This document shows, piece after piece, positions 56,398 to 64,000 of a stretch of DNA of 64,000 nucleotides. Source of the stretch: Natronobacterium gregoryi SP2 (GTDB taxonomy: Archaea > Halobacteriota > Halobacteria > Halobacteriales > Natrialbaceae); assembly GCF_000230715.2 (NCBI RefSeq), contig NC_019792.1, forward strand, positions 2,728,001-2,792,000. Direction: 5' to 3'. A program made the translations under genes and the position numbers. The notes under the pieces were generated by a model that ran no database searches, was not told the origin of the DNA, and saw only the letters and a program-made list of their open reading frames with translations. The number at the start of each line of letters is the position of its first letter. Within the stretch, counting starts at the first letter, position 1.

Positions 56398-58368
56398 ATG
56401 ATATCCGATCTCGAGGTAGCCGTCTACCTCTGTGAAAGTCGTGGCCACGTGAGCGACGAACTCGAGTTGGACGCCGTCGTCGAAACGATTTCCGAACACC
56501 CGAACGTCACCGACGTCCGGACGCACGAACTGTTGTGTGGTCCGGACGGGCACGACCTGCTCCGGTCGGAGATCCGCGAGAACGAACCGGACAGGATCGT
56601 TGTCGGGGGCGGCTCCCTGAAGGACAAACGACCCGGCTTCGAAACGGTCCTCGAGTCGGCGGGGATGAACCCGTTTCTCTTGCAGATGGTCGACCTGCGC
56701 GAGCAGTGCAGTTGGGTCACGGACGACCCCGAAGCCACCACCGAAAAAGCCTGCAGGCTGCTTCGCGGTGGCGTCGAACGGGCGTTACACCTCGAGCCAC
56801 TCGCTCGGGAGACTGTCGCCTACGATACCGGCGTGCTGGTCTATGGGGAGTCGATTGCCGCAATCGACGCCGCGTTGCAACTCGCGGTCGCCGATCGACA
56901 GGTGTACCTCGTCACCGAAGCGGATAGTCCTGGGGGGTTACTCGTCCAGAAGGAGTTTCTCTACCCGAAAGATCAGTGTGCACCGTGCCGGGCAGCACCG
57001 AAACTCAAGGAGCTCGACCAGAGCGACGACGTCGAACTGATCGCGCCGGGCCAGGTGACGTCGGTGCGTGGCGTCGCCGGGAATTTCGAGATCACTATCG
57101 AATCGGAGCCACGGTACGTCGACTCCGAGGCGTGTATCCCGTGTGACAGGTGCGTCGACGCCTGTCCCGTCTCCGTCCCCGACGAATTCGAGTTCGAACT
57201 CACAGACCGAGCGGCGATCTACGAGCCGTTCTCCGGCTCGATCCCGGGCGGCTACGTCATCGACGAGGAGAACTGCGTCAGGTTCGACGAGTCGCCGACC
57301 GACTGCACGGAGTGTGCCGACGCCTGTCCGATGGACGCAGTCCAGTACGAGGAGACGGGAACGACCCGCGAAGTGACCGTCGGTAGCGCGATCGTGGCAC
57401 CCGAAGCCCAGCCCTACGATGCCGACCGCGTCCACCCAACGGCCAGGGACGGCCAGACGGATGTCTACTCGAACCTCGAGTTCGAACGGTTCTTCACCGA
57501 ATCCGGGCCGACGAACGGAGCCGTCGAACTCCGCGACGGCACGGAACCGGACTCGGTGGCGATCGTTCACTGTGCCGGTTCCCGGTGTGAAGACCATCTG
57601 TCGTACTGTTCGGGAACCTGCTGTCTCGACGCGCTCAAGCTCTCGCGGGCACTCCTCGAGGCGGTGCCCGACTGCGACGTCTATCAGGTGTTCGACGACC
57701 TCGTCGTCCCGGGACGAGAGGGGGAGGCGTACGCCCAGGAGACGTTCGAGATGGGAGCGACGCCAGTCCGCTGGGATCTCGACCACGGTGACTGGATCGA
57801 TCTGACGGTGACCGACGACGGAGTCACGGTCGCCGGGACGAACCGGGACGGAAATCCGGCCGAACTCGAGGTCGACGCGGTCGTCCTCGCGGTCGGTCTC
57901 GAGCCGGGGGTGGTCGTCGACGACCTCGCGGAGACGTTCGACCTCGAGCGCGACGAGCGGGGCTTTCTCACGGCCGAGCAGCCGATCACCTCGACGGCGG
58001 TCGCACGCGACGGCATCTACGTTGCCGGGCCGTCGGCTGGACCGGACGGCGAACACGCGACACTCACCCAAGGGATCAGCGCCGTCGGCGAGGTACTCTC
58101 GAGGGCAGTGCCGGGCCGTGACGTAGAACTCGAGCCTCGGCGTGCGGTCATCGACGACGAACTGTGTACTGGCTGTCGGATCTGTCTCGAGACGTGTCCG
58201 TTCGACGCGATCGATCGGGACGACGAACGCGGGGTCGCACAGCTCCGCGACGAGGTGTGTCAGGGCTGTGGAGCCTGTGTTAGTGCTTGTCCGGCAGACG
58301 CGATCGACCAGCGCGGCTTCACGACGGCACAACTCGAGGCCGAAATCGACGGAGTGATCGAAGGATGA
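56398..58368 (+). CDS. HdrA-like iron-sulfur flavoprotein
   Basis: Resembles heterodisulfide reductase subunit A, which in methanogens bifurcates electrons via FAD. The 656 residues show: an N-terminal extension; a Rossmann-like segment VLVYGESIAAIDAALQL that lacks the usual GxGxxG; CAPCRAAPKLKEL; two 4Fe-4S knuckles (CIPCDRCVDACP, then CTECADACP); a CxxC-rich HCAGSR...YCSGTCCLDAL region; and two C-terminal 4Fe-4S motifs (CTGCRICLETCP, CQGCGACVSACP). It overlaps the MvhD-like gene by 4 bp. Altered FAD motif noted; flavin content uncertain. Confidence 0.88.
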   Translation: MISDLEVAVYLCESRGHVSDELELDAVVETISEHPNVTDVRTHELLCGPDGHDLLRSEIRENEPDRIVVGGGSLKDKRPGFETVLESAGMNPFLLQMVDLREQCSWVTDDPEATTEKACRLLRGGVERALHLEPLARETVAYDTGVLVYGESIAAIDAALQLAVADRQVYLVTEADSPGGLLVQKEFLYPKDQCAPCRAAPKLKELDQSDDVELIAPGQVTSVRGVAGNFEITIESEPRYVDSEACIPCDRCVDACPVSVPDEFEFELTDRAAIYEPFSGSIPGGYVIDEENCVRFDESPTDCTECADACPMDAVQYEETGTTREVTVGSAIVAPEAQPYDADRVHPTARDGQTDVYSNLEFERFFTESGPTNGAVELRDGTEPDSVAIVHCAGSRCEDHLSYCSGTCCLDALKLSRALLEAVPDCDVYQVFDDLVVPGREGEAYAQETFEMGATPVRWDLDHGDWIDLTVTDDGVTVAGTNRDGNPAELEVDAVVLAVGLEPGVVVDDLAETFDLERDERGFLTAEQPITSTAVARDGIYVAGPSAGPDGEHATLTQGISAVGEVLSRAVPGRDVELEPRRAVIDDELCTGCRICLETCPFDAIDRDDERGVAQLRDEVCQGCGACVSACPADAIDQRGFTTAQLEAEIDGVIEG

Positions 58369-58886
58369 CGGACGTACTCGAAGACCCCGACCGCGAGACG
58401 CTCGAATCGGTGATCGAAAGCGAGGCGACCGATCCGGCGACCGAGGAGTGGACGCCGCTGGTGGTCGCGTTCCTGTGTAACTGGTGTTCGTACGAGGGAG
58501 CGCAAACAGCCGGCGGTGCCCGCAAGACCGTCCCGGCCAACGTCTTTCCCGTGCGCGTGATGTGTTCGGGCCGCGTCGACTACGATCTCGTCGCGAAGAC
58601 GCTGACGGACGGAGCCGACGGCATCCTCGTGCTTGGCTGTCACGAGGGCGACTGCCACTACAAGACCGGGAACTACCTCACCCGGAAGCGACACGCACTC
58701 TTCACTGCCGTCTTACAGGGGCTCGGCGTCCACGAGGACAGGGTCCGACTGGACTGGGTCTCTGCGGACGAGGGAGAGCGGTACGCGACGGTCACCCGGG
58801 AGATGGCAGCGAGAGTCCGAGAGCTCGGTCCGCTCGCCGACGGGAATTCCGGACCCACGACGGAGGTGACTGCCGATGGCGACTGA
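58365..58886 (+). CDS. MvhD-like [2Fe-2S] electron-transfer subunit
   Basis: Encodes 173 residues. In methanogens MvhD links the hydrogenase to HdrA through a 2Fe-2S cluster. Cysteine pattern here: CNWCSYEG, VRVMCSGRV and LGCHEGDCHYKTG. The ATG overlaps the HdrA stop (ATGA) and the 3' end overlaps the small-subunit start by 11 bp, so translation is tightly coupled. Confidence 0.9.
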   Translation: MTDVLEDPDRETLESVIESEATDPATEEWTPLVVAFLCNWCSYEGAQTAGGARKTVPANVFPVRVMCSGRVDYDLVAKTLTDGADGILVLGCHEGDCHYKTGNYLTRKRHALFTAVLQGLGVHEDRVRLDWVSADEGERYATVTREMAARVRELGPLADGNSGPTTEVTADGD

Positions 58887-59940
58887 ACTCGACCGCTCGG
58901 ACCGCGGACTCGCCGAGTACGTCGACGAACGCCTGGCACAACTGGACGACCCGCCCGCTGCCCCGCTTACTCTCGGTATCTACTGGACCGGTAGCTGTGG
59001 CGGCTGTGACGCCAACGTCGCCGACCTCGGGGAGGCGCTGCTGGCGCTTTCTTCCCACGTCGACGTCGCGATCTGGCCCCTCGCGACCGATTTCAAGCCT
59101 GCGGACGTCGAGCGCCTCGAGACCGACGAGATCGACATTTGTCTGTTCAACGGGGCGATCCGCCTGGACGACCACGAGGAGATGGCACACCTCCTCCGGG
59201 ACCGGTCTCGCACGCTGGTCGCGTACGGCGCTTGCGCCCACCTGGGCGGGATACCTGGGCTCGCCGAGTTCTCGTCACCGGACGACCTCGTGCGAACGAA
59301 GTACGAAGACGTGCCGACGGTGACTGGTGGTGAGTCGCCACGAGGAGAGACGGACGTCGAGAGCGGCCGACTCGAGCTCCCGACGCTTCGGGACGGCGTC
59401 GACCGACTCGAGGACGTCGTCGACGTCGAGTACACGGTCCCGGGGTGTCCGCCGTCGCGGCGGTTCACGGCGGACTTGCTGCTCTCCGCCCTCGAGGAGG
59501 ACCTCCCCGAACCTGGAACCGTTCTCGCGGGGGACGGCCACGTCTGTCGGGAGTGCCCCCGCGAGGTCGACGAGCGCCACCTCGAGTCGCTCGAGCGAGT
59601 CCACGAGGTCGAACCGGCCGACGGCGAGTGTCTCCTGAACGAAGGGCTCGTCTGTCTCGGACCGCTGACCGCGGCAGGCTGTAACGCGCGGTGTCTGGAA
59701 GCGAACGTCCCGTGTCGGGGCTGTTTCGGTCCGGCCGAATCGACGTGTGACGTCGGTGCGCAGCTTGCCTCTAGCCTGGGGCCGCTGGTCGAACCGGACG
59801 GCGACGACGAGGTCGCGGCGATCGTCGACGAGGTCGAGGACTGGGCCGGTCTGACCCATTACTTCACGCTCGCGGACTCGCCGCTCGGGCAGGTGCAAGA
59901 TCCTGCCGTCGACGACGACAGAGGTGATCGAGATGAGTGA
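58876..59940 (+). CDS. [NiFe]-hydrogenase small subunit, MvhG-like
   Basis: Encodes 354 residues. Proximal cluster ligands appear in TGSCGGCDANVADL and YGACAHLGG, then VPGCPPSRR. Further Cys groups (CRECPRE, CNARCLEANVPCRGCFGP) support medial and distal 4Fe-4S clusters. The C-terminal acidic tail is halophilic. It transfers electrons from the NiFe site to MvhD/HdrA. Cytoplasmic: no Tat signal. Confidence 0.9.
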   Translation: MATELDRSDRGLAEYVDERLAQLDDPPAAPLTLGIYWTGSCGGCDANVADLGEALLALSSHVDVAIWPLATDFKPADVERLETDEIDICLFNGAIRLDDHEEMAHLLRDRSRTLVAYGACAHLGGIPGLAEFSSPDDLVRTKYEDVPTVTGGESPRGETDVESGRLELPTLRDGVDRLEDVVDVEYTVPGCPPSRRFTADLLLSALEEDLPEPGTVLAGDGHVCRECPREVDERHLESLERVHEVEPADGECLLNEGLVCLGPLTAAGCNARCLEANVPCRGCFGPAESTCDVGAQLASSLGPLVEPDGDDEVAAIVDEVEDWAGLTHYFTLADSPLGQVQDPAVDDDRGDRDE

Positions 59941-61438
59941 CGAAAACCCAGAGACAGAAGCCAGCGACGACGGGACCGACACGGAGACGATCACCATCGA
60001 GCAGGCGACGCGACTCGAGGGCCACGCGAAGATCGACATTCATCTCGACGACGACGGCGCGGTCGACCGGGCGTACTTCCAGGCCACGGAGCTACGGGGT
60101 TTCGAAGAGTTCGTCCAGGGTCGACAGCTCGAGGAGATTCCGCGTATCGCACCACGGATCTGTGGGGTCTGTCCCTGGCCACACCACCTCGCGTCCACGA
60201 AGGCGGTCGAGGACGCCTGGGATGTCCGTCCGACCGAGACGGCCGTCGCCGTCAGGCGGCTCCTCTATTCGGTGGCGAACTTCGCCGACCACCTCGTTCA
60301 CTTTTACTACCTCGCTGCACCGGACTTCGTGATGGGGCCGGACGCAGCCCCGGACGTGCGCAACGTCCTTGAGTTGGCCGAGATGCTCGACGAGGACCTG
60401 GTTACCCGGGTCGCCCGGACGCGCCGGGAGGCCCACGAGTTACTCGAGTCGGTCGCCGGCCGAGCGATCCATCCCGTCTTCGGCGTTCCAGGGGGCGTCT
60501 CGAACGGGATCGACGAAGGCCAGCGAGACGAAATCGCCGAGTCGCTCGCGGGGTTCGTCGACCTCGCAGAGCAGTCGCTCGAACTGTTCGAGGACCTCGT
60601 TCTGGGAGACGACTCCTACCGGGACCTCGTCACGGGTGAGGATGTCTACTACCTCCGGACGAACTACGTGAGTCTCGTCGACGACGATGGCGTCGTCGAC
60701 TTCTACGGCGACGACGTTCGCGTGATCGCTCCGGAAGGGACGGTTCGAGACACGAGACCAGCCGACGAATTCGATCGACTCTTCGGTGAACGGGCAGAGC
60801 CGTGGTCGTACCCGACGCTGCCGTATCTTCGGTCGGAGGGGTGGTCGGGTCTCGACGCCGCAAACGACGACAGTCTCTATCAGGTCGGCCCGCTTGCTCG
60901 GATCAACGTCTCCGACGGGTTCTCGACGCCACGGGCACACTCCTGGTACGAGACGTTCTTCGACGTGCTGCCCCAGCCGTGTCACCACACGCTCGCTGCA
61001 CACTGGGCACGCCTGATCGAGATGCTGTACCTGGCCGAGCGCGCGGAGGAACTGATCCAGACGCCCGCGGTGGTCGGCGACGACCGCCGACGAATCCCAG
61101 CAGACGACGGCGCGGGATCGGGCGTCGGAGCCGTCGAGGCTGCTCGTGGCACGTTGTTCCACTCGTATACGTCTACGGCGGACGGCACGGCCGAAACTGT
61201 CAACTGCCTCGTGCCAACAAATCACAACATCCCGTCGATCAACCGCTCTATCGAACGCGCAGCTACAGCGCTCGTCGACGGATCGAACCCCGACGAAGGC
61301 ACCCTGAATCGCGTCGAGATGGCGTTCCGGGCGTACGATCCGTGTCTGGCCTGTGCGACCCACTCGGTCGTCGGCGAAACGCCACTCGCAGTACGGATTT
61401 ACGACGCCGACGGGAACCGAAGGGAGGAGTATTCGTGA
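59933..61438 (+). CDS. [NiFe]-hydrogenase large (catalytic) subunit, MvhA-like
   Basis: Encodes 501 residues. Both nickel-binding motifs are complete: RICGVCPWPHH (Cys77, Cys80) and DPCLACATH (Cys471, Cys474, ending at His477). A 24-residue C-terminal extension after His477 would be removed by the endopeptidase encoded next. So the enzyme should be able to split or evolve H2. A Shine-Dalgarno-like GAGGTGATC precedes the ATG inside the small-subunit gene. Grouping with group 3c Mvh types is inferred from the neighbours. Confidence 0.92.
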   Translation: MSDENPETEASDDGTDTETITIEQATRLEGHAKIDIHLDDDGAVDRAYFQATELRGFEEFVQGRQLEEIPRIAPRICGVCPWPHHLASTKAVEDAWDVRPTETAVAVRRLLYSVANFADHLVHFYYLAAPDFVMGPDAAPDVRNVLELAEMLDEDLVTRVARTRREAHELLESVAGRAIHPVFGVPGGVSNGIDEGQRDEIAESLAGFVDLAEQSLELFEDLVLGDDSYRDLVTGEDVYYLRTNYVSLVDDDGVVDFYGDDVRVIAPEGTVRDTRPADEFDRLFGERAEPWSYPTLPYLRSEGWSGLDAANDDSLYQVGPLARINVSDGFSTPRAHSWYETFFDVLPQPCHHTLAAHWARLIEMLYLAERAEELIQTPAVVGDDRRRIPADDGAGSGVGAVEAARGTLFHSYTSTADGTAETVNCLVPTNHNIPSINRSIERAATALVDGSNPDEGTLNRVEMAFRAYDPCLACATHSVVGETPLAVRIYDADGNRREEYS

Positions 61439-62019
61439 CGACAGCCACGCTCGTTCTCGGGCTGGGAAACCCGACCCGCGGCGACGACCGCGTCGGACTC
61501 GAGGTCGTAGCCGAAGTAGAGACTGCACTCGCCGATCTGGACGTCCCGTCGGTAGACGTGCGGCGGACGATTCTCTCGGACGTCAGGCTCCTTGATCTGA
61601 TCGCCGGATACGACCGTGTCGTCGTGGTCGACGCCGTCCCGGTCGAGCCACGCGCTGCCGGCTCGTGGTGGCACGTCGACGCCGACGAGGTCGCCGCCCT
61701 CGAGCAGTCGTCGGCGTTTGCTCACGGGCTCTCGTTCGGTCGGCTCGTCTCGATGGCTCGGGCCGAACCCGACTCGCCGGCGTCCGTCGAAGCGGTTCTC
61801 GTCGGGATCGAACGCGAGTCGACCGGCCGAGATACCCTTTCGGAGACACTCTCGCCGGAGATACGGTCCGTCGTCGAGCCGGCTCGTGACGCGGTCCTGT
61901 CGACGCTCGAGGGAGTTGCCGACCACCCCCGGCTCGAGACGGAGGGGGAGCGATCAGGAATCGCCAGGAATCACTCAGGAAGTGAACGAACGAACAAATC
62001 TTGGAGGGACTCACCATGA
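61435..62019 (+). CDS. [NiFe]-hydrogenase maturation endopeptidase (HycI/FrhD-like)
   Basis: Encodes 194 residues starting at GTG 61435. The hydrogenase protease pattern is visible: [18 protein letters not shown] (N-terminal GNxxxxDD), [10 protein letters not shown] and a central Ser/His region near AFAHGL. It cuts the large-subunit tail after nickel insertion. GGAGG lies before the GTG; GTGA overlap with the large-subunit stop. Hyp assembly genes are not in the window. Confidence 0.87.
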   Translation: MTTATLVLGLGNPTRGDDRVGLEVVAEVETALADLDVPSVDVRRTILSDVRLLDLIAGYDRVVVVDAVPVEPRAAGSWWHVDADEVAALEQSSAFAHGLSFGRLVSMARAEPDSPASVEAVLVGIERESTGRDTLSETLSPEIRSVVEPARDAVLSTLEGVADHPRLETEGERSGIARNHSGSERTNKSWRDSP

Positions 62020-63155
62020 CACAATCTGTCGACGAGCGAGAACGGACCGAGGGGGAACAGACCGGTGAAGTCGAGACGGTCGAGGTACCGCGATCAGATA
62101 TCGACGTCATCTTCGAGCACGTCCAGACGATCGCAGGCGGCGAGTTCGACGCGGATTTGGACACCGACCGCGTCGAGAGCGAGGAGCTGTCACAGGTCGC
62201 CGAGACGATCACGTACATGCAGATTGCGTTCCAGCAGGTCGTCGACCACTACGAGAAACAACAGGAAGAGACGGCCGAGAAACAGGAACTGCTCGATCAG
62301 CAGCGCGAACTCACCGAACAGGTGGAGCGATCGGTCGAGACGCTGACCGACACGACCGAAGATGTCACCGAGCAGGTGGTGGACATCGAGGCACTCGCGG
62401 ACGAGCAGACGGAGAAAATGCAGGAGGTCTCGAGTGAGGTGTCGGACCTCAGTGCGAGTATCGAAGAGATGGCTTCGACGGCGGAAGACGTTGCCCAGCG
62501 CAGCAACGAAGCCGACGAACTCGCTGGCGACGGGAAACGCTCCGCTGAAGAAGCGATCGACGCGATCGAGACCGTCGACACCGCCGCGACGAGCGCGGTC
62601 GACGAGATGGAGACGCTGCAGGGGCACGTCGACGAGATCGACGACGCCGTAACCGTAATCGACGACATCGCCGAGCAGACGAACCTGCTGGCGTTGAACG
62701 CGTCGATCGAGGCGGCCAGGGCCGGCGAATCCGGCGAAGGCTTCGCCGTCGTCGCCGACGAGGTAAAGTCACTGGCAACCGAGTCACAGCAGCGCGCCGA
62801 CGAGATCGAGTCGATCACGGCGGACGTCCAGGCCGCCGCCGACCGAACCGTCACGGAGCTGTCCGACACCGTCGACGCGATCGACGAAGGACAGAGACAG
62901 ATCGAGAAAGCCCGCCAGAACCTCGAGGAGATCGACACCGCCGTCGAATACGCTGCCGATAGCGTAAGCGAGATGGCCCGCGTCACGGACGACCAGGCCT
63001 CGAGCGCTCAGGAGGTCGCTGCAGCAGTCGACGACGTCACCGAGTTCGCCGCCGACACCCGTGAACGGATCAAGCACGTCGAACGTGCAAACCAGAACCT
63101 CCTCGAGCTAGTCGACGACATCGACGAGATGCTCTCCTCGTTCGAGAGCCGGTAG
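62016..63155 (+). CDS. Soluble chemotaxis transducer encoded in the hydrogenase operon
   Basis: Encodes 378 residues with no TM helix and no recognisable PAS, GAF or globin. A 75-residue acidic N-terminal region ([20 protein letters not shown]) precedes a coiled coil and the MCP hairpin with tip [17 protein letters not shown] near residue 217, so it can bind CheA/CheW in the cytoplasm. Its ATG overlaps the maturation-protease stop (ATGA), with GGAGG upstream. The input signal is unknown; hydrogenase redox state or H2 is an obvious guess. Confidence 0.85.
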   Translation: MTQSVDERERTEGEQTGEVETVEVPRSDIDVIFEHVQTIAGGEFDADLDTDRVESEELSQVAETITYMQIAFQQVVDHYEKQQEETAEKQELLDQQRELTEQVERSVETLTDTTEDVTEQVVDIEALADEQTEKMQEVSSEVSDLSASIEEMASTAEDVAQRSNEADELAGDGKRSAEEAIDAIETVDTAATSAVDEMETLQGHVDEIDDAVTVIDDIAEQTNLLALNASIEAARAGESGEGFAVVADEVKSLATESQQRADEIESITADVQAAADRTVTELSDTVDAIDEGQRQIEKARQNLEEIDTAVEYAADSVSEMARVTDDQASSAQEVAAAVDDVTEFAADTRERIKHVERANQNLLELVDDIDEMLSSFESR

Positions 63156-63413
63156 GCGTGGGGCTGGCTGTGTCCCGTCGGCCACCGGTTCAGTGCTGGT
63201 GATCGGCGGGAAGTGACGACGGGAGATCGTCTGCTGGAGCTGTCTTCCTCGTCGCGGGTCGTTGTGTCGGTTCAGTTCGACCGACGCCGTCTGTCGTCGC
63301 GTTCTCGTCGACGAAGACGGGTTGGGTACTGGTCTCCGTGGGACGAACCCCGTTCGACGGTCGTCGAAACTTCGAACGACAATACCATATATCTCCTTCC
63401 GCATTACTCCGCT
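63156..63413. promoter_or_regulatory. Spacer with mvaS promoter
   Basis: 258 bp without a gene. CATATATC (63386-63393) is a TATA box about 21 nt before the mvaS ATG, fitting a leaderless transcript. The stretch GATCGGCGGGAAGTGACGACGGG (63200-63222 region) resembles the right half of family-1 copy F, possibly a very decayed relic. Confidence 0.5.
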
Positions 63414-64000
63414 ATGACAGCAGTCGGTATCGACGCGGTCGAAATCTGGACCGGGAATCTCGAACTCGACTTGCCCGGCACGTTCGCCCCCCAGAAAGGC
63501 GAAGACCCGGAAAAGTACACGAAAGGCCTCGGTCTCTACACCAGTTCGTTTCCCGACAGTTACGAGGACATCGTCACGATGGGTGCAAACGCCGCTCATC
63601 GCTTGATGGAACGCAAAGGCCTCGAGACCGACGATATCGGCCGTATCGATGTCGCCACCGAGAGCGCGTTCGACAACTCGAAGCCGGTTTCGACGTACGT
63701 CGCTGGCTGTCTCGAGCAGGTCTTCGACGGCGACTTTCACCACGCGAACAAAGGCGAGCGGAAGTTCGCCTGTATCGCGGGGACACAGAGCCTGGATGAC
63801 GCGTACAACTGGATCAAGGCGGGCCGCAATCGTGGTCGTGGCGCGCTCGTGATTGCGACAGACACGGCACTGTACGCTCGCGGCGACGCCGGCGAGGCGA
63901 CCCAGGGTGCCGGTGCCGTCGCGATGTACATCGCCGAGGACCCCAGCCTGGTCGAACTCTCGGCCGAACAGGGGTACGGGTCGGCCGACGAGACCGACTT
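63414..64000 (+). CDS. mvaS: Hydroxymethylglutaryl-CoA synthase (partial, C-terminus outside window)
   Basis: Condenses acetyl-CoA and acetoacetyl-CoA in the mevalonate pathway for archaeal lipids. The visible 195 residues begin MTAVGIDAVEIWTGNLEL. They include the general-base Glu in ATESAFDNSKP, then the active-site Cys in KFACIAGTQSLD. The rest lies beyond 64000. This is the archaeal/staphylococcal-type fold of thiolase-like enzymes. Confidence 0.93.
   Translation, partial: MTAVGIDAVEIWTGNLELDLPGTFAPQKGEDPEKYTKGLGLYTSSFPDSYEDIVTMGANAAHRLMERKGLETDDIGRIDVATESAFDNSKPVSTYVAGCLEQVFDGDFHHANKGERKFACIAGTQSLDDAYNWIKAGRNRGRGALVIATDTALYARGDAGEATQGAGAVAMYIAEDPSLVELSAEQGYGSADETD

Noticed and set aside
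63160..63230. A further family-1 element after the transducer gene
   Set aside because: Only a loose match to the right half of copy F and no recognisable left end. Kept only as a possible relic in the spacer note.

Overview
The window is haloarchaeal chromosome. It is GC-rich, the proteins are strongly acidic, CTCGAG-type codon pairs are common, secreted proteins carry Tat and lipobox signals, one surface protein ends in PGF-CTERM, and many genes have a TATA-like box about 25-30 nt before the start codon with little or no leader. The gene families fit a member of the Natrialbales-type Halobacteria, but the exact genus cannot be read from this sequence alone.

Layout. 1-2.7 kb: phosphate uptake and control (PstS lipoprotein, small membrane protein, AbrB-PhoU regulator). 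2.8-11.2 kb: housekeeping (SRPBCC, EamA exporter, uridine kinase, riboflavin-pathway reductase, MsrA, flavoprotein disulfide reductase, IMPDH/GMPR, TenA, aldo/keto reductase). 11.2-18.3 kb: a five-gene minus-strand operon with an ABC ATPase, two ABC-2 permeases (one fused to a PrsW-like intramembrane protease domain), a Tat-exported penicillin-acylase-family Ntn hydrolase and a small membrane protein. 20.3-28.0 kb: a stress-signalling operon with two PrkA kinases, a YeaH/YhbH VWA-like protein and SpoVR. 28-41.6 kb: mixed genes including a membrane chemotaxis transducer, YjbQ, GDPD, a receiver lacking its phospho-acceptor, a TOMM-type YcaO, an SPFH protein and a gene split by an in-frame TAG. 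41.6-42.7 kb: an IS5-type element beside a truncated cupin gene. 43.6-52.2 kb: pyrF, a PGF-CTERM surface protein, a nitric oxide synthase oxygenase, a GTPBP1-type GTPase, an HD phosphohydrolase, Mch, and copper-binding and thiamine-binding small proteins. 52.2-56.1 kb: an insertion-sequence graveyard (TnpB relic, two IS630-type elements, IS4/ISH fragments). 56.2-63.2 kb: an operon for a [NiFe] hydrogenase/heterodisulfide-reductase-like module (TusA, HdrA-like, MvhD-, MvhG- and MvhA-like subunits, maturation protease) that runs by a 4-bp overlap into a soluble chemotaxis transducer. 63.4 kb to the end: start of HMG-CoA synthase.

Two dispersed non-coding repeat families run through the window. 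Family 1 is a palindromic element of about 78 bp (ends TACGG...CCG, GC-rich inner stem) in at least six near-complete copies. One copy sits inside an IS630-type transposase with a perfect 5-bp target duplication, and removing it restores the reading frame, so the family was mobile. Family 2 is a 76-bp hairpin present in two equal-length copies whose 13-bp stems differ by paired substitutions, plus a decayed third copy.

The hydrogenase-HdrA-transducer operon is the most interesting system. Its catalytic cysteines are intact, no HdrB/HdrC partner lies in the window, and haloarchaea are not known to use the CoM/CoB heterodisulfide, so the electron acceptor is open.
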